Positions 60,298 through 64,000 of a stretch of DNA of 64,000 nt are shown here, piece after piece. A program made the translations under genes and the position numbers. This DNA is from an uncultured Lachnospiraceae bacterium (GTDB taxonomy: Bacteria > Bacillota > Clostridia > Lachnospirales > Lachnospiraceae): positions 248,001 to 312,000 of the forward strand of contig CAKRHW010000001.1 in the NCBI GenBank assembly GCA_934339365.1. Direction: 5' to 3'. Within the stretch, counting starts at the first letter, position 1. The number at the start of each line of letters is the position of its first letter. The notes beneath the pieces were generated by a model. The model was not told the origin of the DNA, made no database searches, and was given only the letters and a program-made list of their open reading frames with translations.

Positions 60298-62058
60298 CTA
60301 AACAGCAAACTGTGAATTATAAAGTTTTGCATAAAATCCGTCTTTTTTCATCAGACTTTCATGATTTCCCATCTCTAAAATATGTCCATCTTTCATTACA
60401 AGAATCACATCCGCTTCGCGAATCGTGGATAAACGGTGTGCAACAATGAAGCTTGTCCTTCCCTTCATCATTTTTGCAAATGCATCCTGAACCAGAAGTT
60501 CTGTTCTTGTATCAATGGAAGAAGTCGCTTCATCTAAAATCAGCATAGGCGGAAGTTCTAACATGACTCTTGCGATACAAAGCAGCTGCTTTTGTCCACC
60601 GGAAAGATTTCCTGTTTCTTCCCCGATAATCGTGTCATATCCATTTTTCATCTGCATAATAAATCCATGTGCATGTGCCTGTTTTGCCGCCTGAATAATT
60701 TCTTCTCTCGAAACATTCTCCCTTCCATACGCAATATTTTCTGCAACCGTTGCTGTTTTCAACCAGGTCTCCTGCAACACCATCCCATAATTTTTTCTAA
60801 GACTCTTTCTTGTGACTTCCCGAATATCCTGACCGTCCACACAAATACTGCCGGAATCCACATCATAAAATCTCATAAGCAGATTAATAATGGTACTTTT
60901 TCCACAGCCGGTCGGTCCTACAATTGCCACGCGCTGTCCTGGCTCTATATGAAGATTAAAATCTTCTATAATCTGCTGTCCCTTTACATAAGAAAAATTC
61001 ACATGAAAAATATCAATCTTACCTTTTACATGTTCTAATGTTTTGTTTGTTGTATCTGTCTCCTTTGATGCATCTTCATCAATCAGTTCAAATACTCTTG
61101 ATGCAGAAGCCATTGCATTTTGCAATTCTGTTACAACGCCTGAAATCTCATTGAATGGTTTGGTATATTGGTTCGCATAACTTAAAAATGCAGTTAACTG
61201 TCCGACAGAAAGCAGTCCCTGAACCGCAGCAATCGCACCTACCACTCCTACACACATATAAACCAGATTATTTACAAATCGTGTGGCCGGATTCGTAATG
61301 GAAGAATAAAAAATGGCCTTCGTACTATATTCTTTCAATGTCTGATTTAGTTCATCAAAATTTTTCTCTGATTCTTTTTCATGTCCAAATGCTTTTACAA
61401 CTTTTTGATTATTAAGCATTTCATCTACCAGAGAAGTCATATCTCCTCTTGCAACCGACTGCTTACGAAACATCGTATACGTTCTTTTTGCAATATTCCC
61501 TGCAATAAAGAATGAAAGTGGCGTAATACAGACTACAACAATTGTAATCTTATAATTCACCGACAGCATAAATCCTAATGTTCCAAGAATGGTAAGGACT
61601 CCTGTAAACAATTGTGTAAATCCCATCAGAAGACCATCCGAAAATGTATCAATATCTGAAATAACCCTGCTGATGGTATCTCCATAAGGATGGCTGTCTA
61701 CATAAGACAACGGAAGCATGGTAATCTGATTAAATGCCTTTGTACGAATATCTTTTACCACATGATACACAACATAGTTATTAATAATATTCATAAGCCA
61801 TTGACACAGTGCCGTAATCCCTATTACAATGCCCATTTGAATTAACATCTGTCCTAATTTTTTGAAATCAACTTCGCCTGGTCCTACGACAAGATCTACT
61901 GCATTTCCCGTAAGAATCGGAATATAAAGAGTAGATGCAACGGTTACTGCAGCAAGGAAAATGGATAATGCTACCAGCCATCGATATTTCTTTATATAAA
62001 TCAGTACCCTCTTTAAGATTTTCCCATTCTCTGTTTTTGTTTTTTTCTTATTTTCCAT
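60298..62058 (-). CDS. ABC exporter, ATP-binding/permease half (consensus ATP site)
   Basis: A 586-residue type IV ABC exporter half: six transmembrane helices in residues 1-320, then a nucleotide-binding domain with Walker A GPTGCGKSTI, signature NLSGGQKQLL, Walker B LILDEATSSID with the catalytic glutamate, and VAHRLST with the switch histidine. These are intact. It overlaps the preceding ABC gene by 11 bases, as expected for a heterodimer. Substrates of such pairs include drugs and peptides; not predictable here. Confidence 0.93.
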   Translation of the reverse strand: MENKKKTKTENGKILKRVLIYIKKYRWLVALSIFLAAVTVASTLYIPILTGNAVDLVVGPGEVDFKKLGQMLIQMGIVIGITALCQWLMNIINNYVVYHVVKDIRTKAFNQITMLPLSYVDSHPYGDTISRVISDIDTFSDGLLMGFTQLFTGVLTILGTLGFMLSVNYKITIVVVCITPLSFFIAGNIAKRTYTMFRKQSVARGDMTSLVDEMLNNQKVVKAFGHEKESEKNFDELNQTLKEYSTKAIFYSSITNPATRFVNNLVYMCVGVVGAIAAVQGLLSVGQLTAFLSYANQYTKPFNEISGVVTELQNAMASASRVFELIDEDASKETDTTNKTLEHVKGKIDIFHVNFSYVKGQQIIEDFNLHIEPGQRVAIVGPTGCGKSTIINLLMRFYDVDSGSICVDGQDIREVTRKSLRKNYGMVLQETWLKTATVAENIAYGRENVSREEIIQAAKQAHAHGFIMQMKNGYDTIIGEETGNLSGGQKQLLCIARVMLELPPMLILDEATSSIDTRTELLVQDAFAKMMKGRTSFIVAHRLSTIREADVILVMKDGHILEMGNHESLMKKDGFYAKLYNSQFAV

Positions 62059-63781
62059 TCTGGTTCACCTCATCTTTCGATAATTGTGAATAACAGATTT
62101 CCTGATAGATTGGACAATTTTCTAACAACTCGTGATGAGTTCCTTTCCCTGCTAACCGTCCTCCATCTAATACTAAAATCTGATCTGCATTCATAATACT
62201 TGCAACACGCTGCGATACAATAAATGTCGTAATCCCTTTTAAATTCTCCTGAATCGCTTTTCTTAATCTGGCATCTGTTGCAAAATCTAATGCAGATGCA
62301 CTATCATCTAAAATTAAAATCTCAGGATTTTTTACAAGTGCCCTGGCAATCGTAAGTCTTTGTTTCTGTCCACCGGATAAATTACTTGCACCTGTATTAA
62401 TCTTATAATCTAATCCTTTTTTCTCCACAATTTCTTCTGCCTGCGAAATTACTAATGCCTGTGTAATTTCTTCATCTGTGGCATCTTCTTTTCCCCAGCA
62501 CATATTTTCCCGGATGGTTCCTTTAAATAAGGCTGCTTTCTGAGGAACCACACCGATAGATTTCCGTAAATATTCCTCTTTGATATCTTTTACATCTAGC
62601 TGATCAATTTTTACCTGGCCTTTTGTGGCATCATAAAATCTGGCCAGAACATTGACCAGTGTTGATTTTCCACATCCGGTTCCACCGATAATTCCAATGA
62701 CATCTCCTTTTTTTGCTTCAAAAGAAATATCCTCTAAAGAATCTCCTCCTGCACCTTCATAGCGAAACGAAACATGATCAAATACTACTTTCTTTGTTCC
62801 ATCACCTTCCTCTGGAATCTGTGTTCCATCTAAAATAGAAGAAGATAAATCGAAAATATCATTGATTCTTTTTGCACATGCAAAAGACTTTGTAATACTG
62901 ACAATTAAATTCGCAAGTTTAATTAATTCAATTAAAATCTGAGACATATAATTCACAAGTGCCACTAACTGTCCCTGTGTAATCTGATTCGTATCAACCT
63001 GTATGGCTCCTGTCCATAAAAGTACGAGTGTTGCAACATTAATCACAATATACGTGGACGGATTCAATAATGCCGAAATCTTACCGGTAAACTTCTGTAA
63101 TGCAACAAGTTTCCCATTGCTCTCATCAAAACTTTCTCTCTCCTGTTCCTGCTTATGAAAAGCCCGTACTACTCTTGCTCCTGTTAAATTTTCTCTCGTT
63201 AAAAGTAAAATATGATCGACCATTCCCTGCACACGACGATACAGTGGCATAGTAATCAGCATAATTCCAAACACAATAACCGCAAGAACCGGAATCGTTA
63301 CAACAAAAATCATAGCTGCTTTTCCATTAATGGTAAAAGCCATAATCATAGCTCCAAATACAATAAACGGAGAGCGTAAAAAAAGACGAAGTACCATATT
63401 AACTGCTGTCTGTACCTGATTAATATCATTCGTCATTCTCGTAACAAGGGTGGACGTTCCAGCCTGATCAATCTCCGTATAAGAAAGCTTATTGATATGT
63501 TGAAACAAATCACTTCTTAATTCTGTTCCAAAACCAACCGCTGCCTTTGCTGCAAAATACTGTGCCGTAATAGAACACGTCAGTCCAACCACACCTAATA
63601 ACAGTAATACCAGTCCCATTGCCAGGATATAATGTAAGTCACGATTTTTAATTCCTACATCAATTATTTTTGCCATAACAATAGGAACAAGTAATTCAAA
63701 AGTGGCTTCTAACATCTTAAAGAGCGGACTCAGCACACTTTCCATCTTATAGTCTTTTAAATAGTGTATTAACCTCTTCAC
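62048..63781 (-). CDS. ABC exporter, ATP-binding/permease half (degenerate ATP site)
   Basis: A 577-residue partner of the downstream half. Six transmembrane helices precede the nucleotide-binding domain with Walker A GGTGCGKSTL and signature NLSGGQKQRL. Walker B reads LILDDSASALD, with Asp for the catalytic Glu, and the switch region is IVSQRVAS, with Gln for His. This is the pattern of the noncanonical site in heterodimeric exporters such as TM287/288 and BmrCD. GTG start at 63781 with GGAAGGAGAG upstream. Confidence 0.93.
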   Translation of the reverse strand: MKRLIHYLKDYKMESVLSPLFKMLEATFELLVPIVMAKIIDVGIKNRDLHYILAMGLVLLLLGVVGLTCSITAQYFAAKAAVGFGTELRSDLFQHINKLSYTEIDQAGTSTLVTRMTNDINQVQTAVNMVLRLFLRSPFIVFGAMIMAFTINGKAAMIFVVTIPVLAVIVFGIMLITMPLYRRVQGMVDHILLLTRENLTGARVVRAFHKQEQERESFDESNGKLVALQKFTGKISALLNPSTYIVINVATLVLLWTGAIQVDTNQITQGQLVALVNYMSQILIELIKLANLIVSITKSFACAKRINDIFDLSSSILDGTQIPEEGDGTKKVVFDHVSFRYEGAGGDSLEDISFEAKKGDVIGIIGGTGCGKSTLVNVLARFYDATKGQVKIDQLDVKDIKEEYLRKSIGVVPQKAALFKGTIRENMCWGKEDATDEEITQALVISQAEEIVEKKGLDYKINTGASNLSGGQKQRLTIARALVKNPEILILDDSASALDFATDARLRKAIQENLKGITTFIVSQRVASIMNADQILVLDGGRLAGKGTHHELLENCPIYQEICYSQLSKDEVNQNGK

Positions 63782-63898
63782 TTTTCTCTCCTTCCATCGC
63801 CAATAGAAAACAAAAATATTTTTACCTCATATTTTAGCCTGATTGATATATACTAAAGATATGTAAAAACAATTCTGTACGAAAGGAGATTCTTTCCT

Positions 63899-64000
63899 AT
63901 GTATATAAAAAATTCCAGACTTACCTTCTCCTATCGTCTTATTCTTCTTATTTTATGCGGTCTTAGTATTATATCACACTTCTCCCTTACAGATGAATAT
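63899..64000 (+). CDS. N-terminus of a membrane protein, cut by the window end
   Basis: An ATG at 63899 with GAAAGGAG upstream opens a reading frame of 34 codons that runs off the window. The visible part is basic then hydrophobic (YRLILLILCGLSIISHF), a first transmembrane helix. The family cannot be named from this stretch; it is divergent from the ABC genes. Confidence 0.6.
   Translation, partial: MYIKNSRLTFSYRLILLILCGLSIISHFSLTDEY

Overview
The window reads as a chromosomal segment of a low-GC, endospore-forming, anaerobic Firmicute, most likely a member of the Lachnospiraceae (Clostridia). The clues are the sporulation genes (sigK, gpr, spoIIP), the HrcA/CIRCE heat-shock operon, a class III (oxygen-sensitive) ribonucleotide reductase, a flavodiiron protein, a PPi-type phosphofructokinase and A/T-rich TTGACA/TATAAT promoters. 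I see no rRNA, CRISPR, insertion sequence, prophage or plasmid feature. Most genes lie on the minus strand, and most of the content is core housekeeping in an order that echoes Bacillus subtilis with losses and insertions.

Region 1 (1-7.5 kb): yifB-dprA-topA-codY are read leftward from a strong promoter, followed by rpsB with its own leader. sigK lies just upstream; its likely Shine-Dalgarno and start sit inside a terminator-like hairpin. Region 2 (7.5-14.4 kb): mtaB, ireB, ruvX, a DUF1292 gene, RNase J, a catalytic-domain-less MltG-like protein, trmR and trhP resemble the B. subtilis yrz/yrr cluster; trmR and trhP act in the same tRNA U34 pathway. Region 3 (14.5-19 kb): a stand-alone plus-strand HPr-like gene lacking the phosphoryl-carrier histidine, then thiI with its cysteine desulfurase, rsmE and prmA. 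Region 4 (19-25.6 kb): hrcA-grpE-dnaK-dnaJ under CIRCE control, bounded by terminators, plus hemW.

Region 5 (25.6-34 kb): two adjacent COG0523 (CobW-like) GTPases, one with a His/Cys repeat array made of 54-bp DNA repeats and one with an unusual C-terminal domain; an initiator tRNA; PPi-PFK; a secreted polysaccharide deacetylase; a flavodiiron protein and lepA. Region 6 (34-37.4 kb, plus strand): nrdD-nrdG-dut behind tandem NrdR boxes. Region 7 (37.4-48.8 kb): gpr-spoIIP, rpsT with a structured leader, and a com locus (comEA, comEC, holA) interrupted by a response regulator, a sensor kinase and a GerMN lipoprotein, a trio that recalls actinobacterial MtrA-MtrB-LpqB.

Region 8 (48.8-54.4 kb): arginine biosynthesis, with argJ-argB-argD divergent from argG across a 383-bp region carrying ArgR-like palindromes. 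Region 9 (54.4-64 kb): a CPA2 antiporter, a YfhO-type membrane protein, a small acidic protein and two HAD phosphatases in one apparent operon, a heterodimeric ABC exporter with one degenerate ATP site, and the start of a membrane protein cut by the window end.

No single dramatic new system stands out. The best leads are the sigK hairpin, the MtrAB-LpqB-like module in the com locus, the two COG0523 proteins, the comEC start lacking AUG, and the His-less HPr. All functional statements rest on sequence recognition without database searches.
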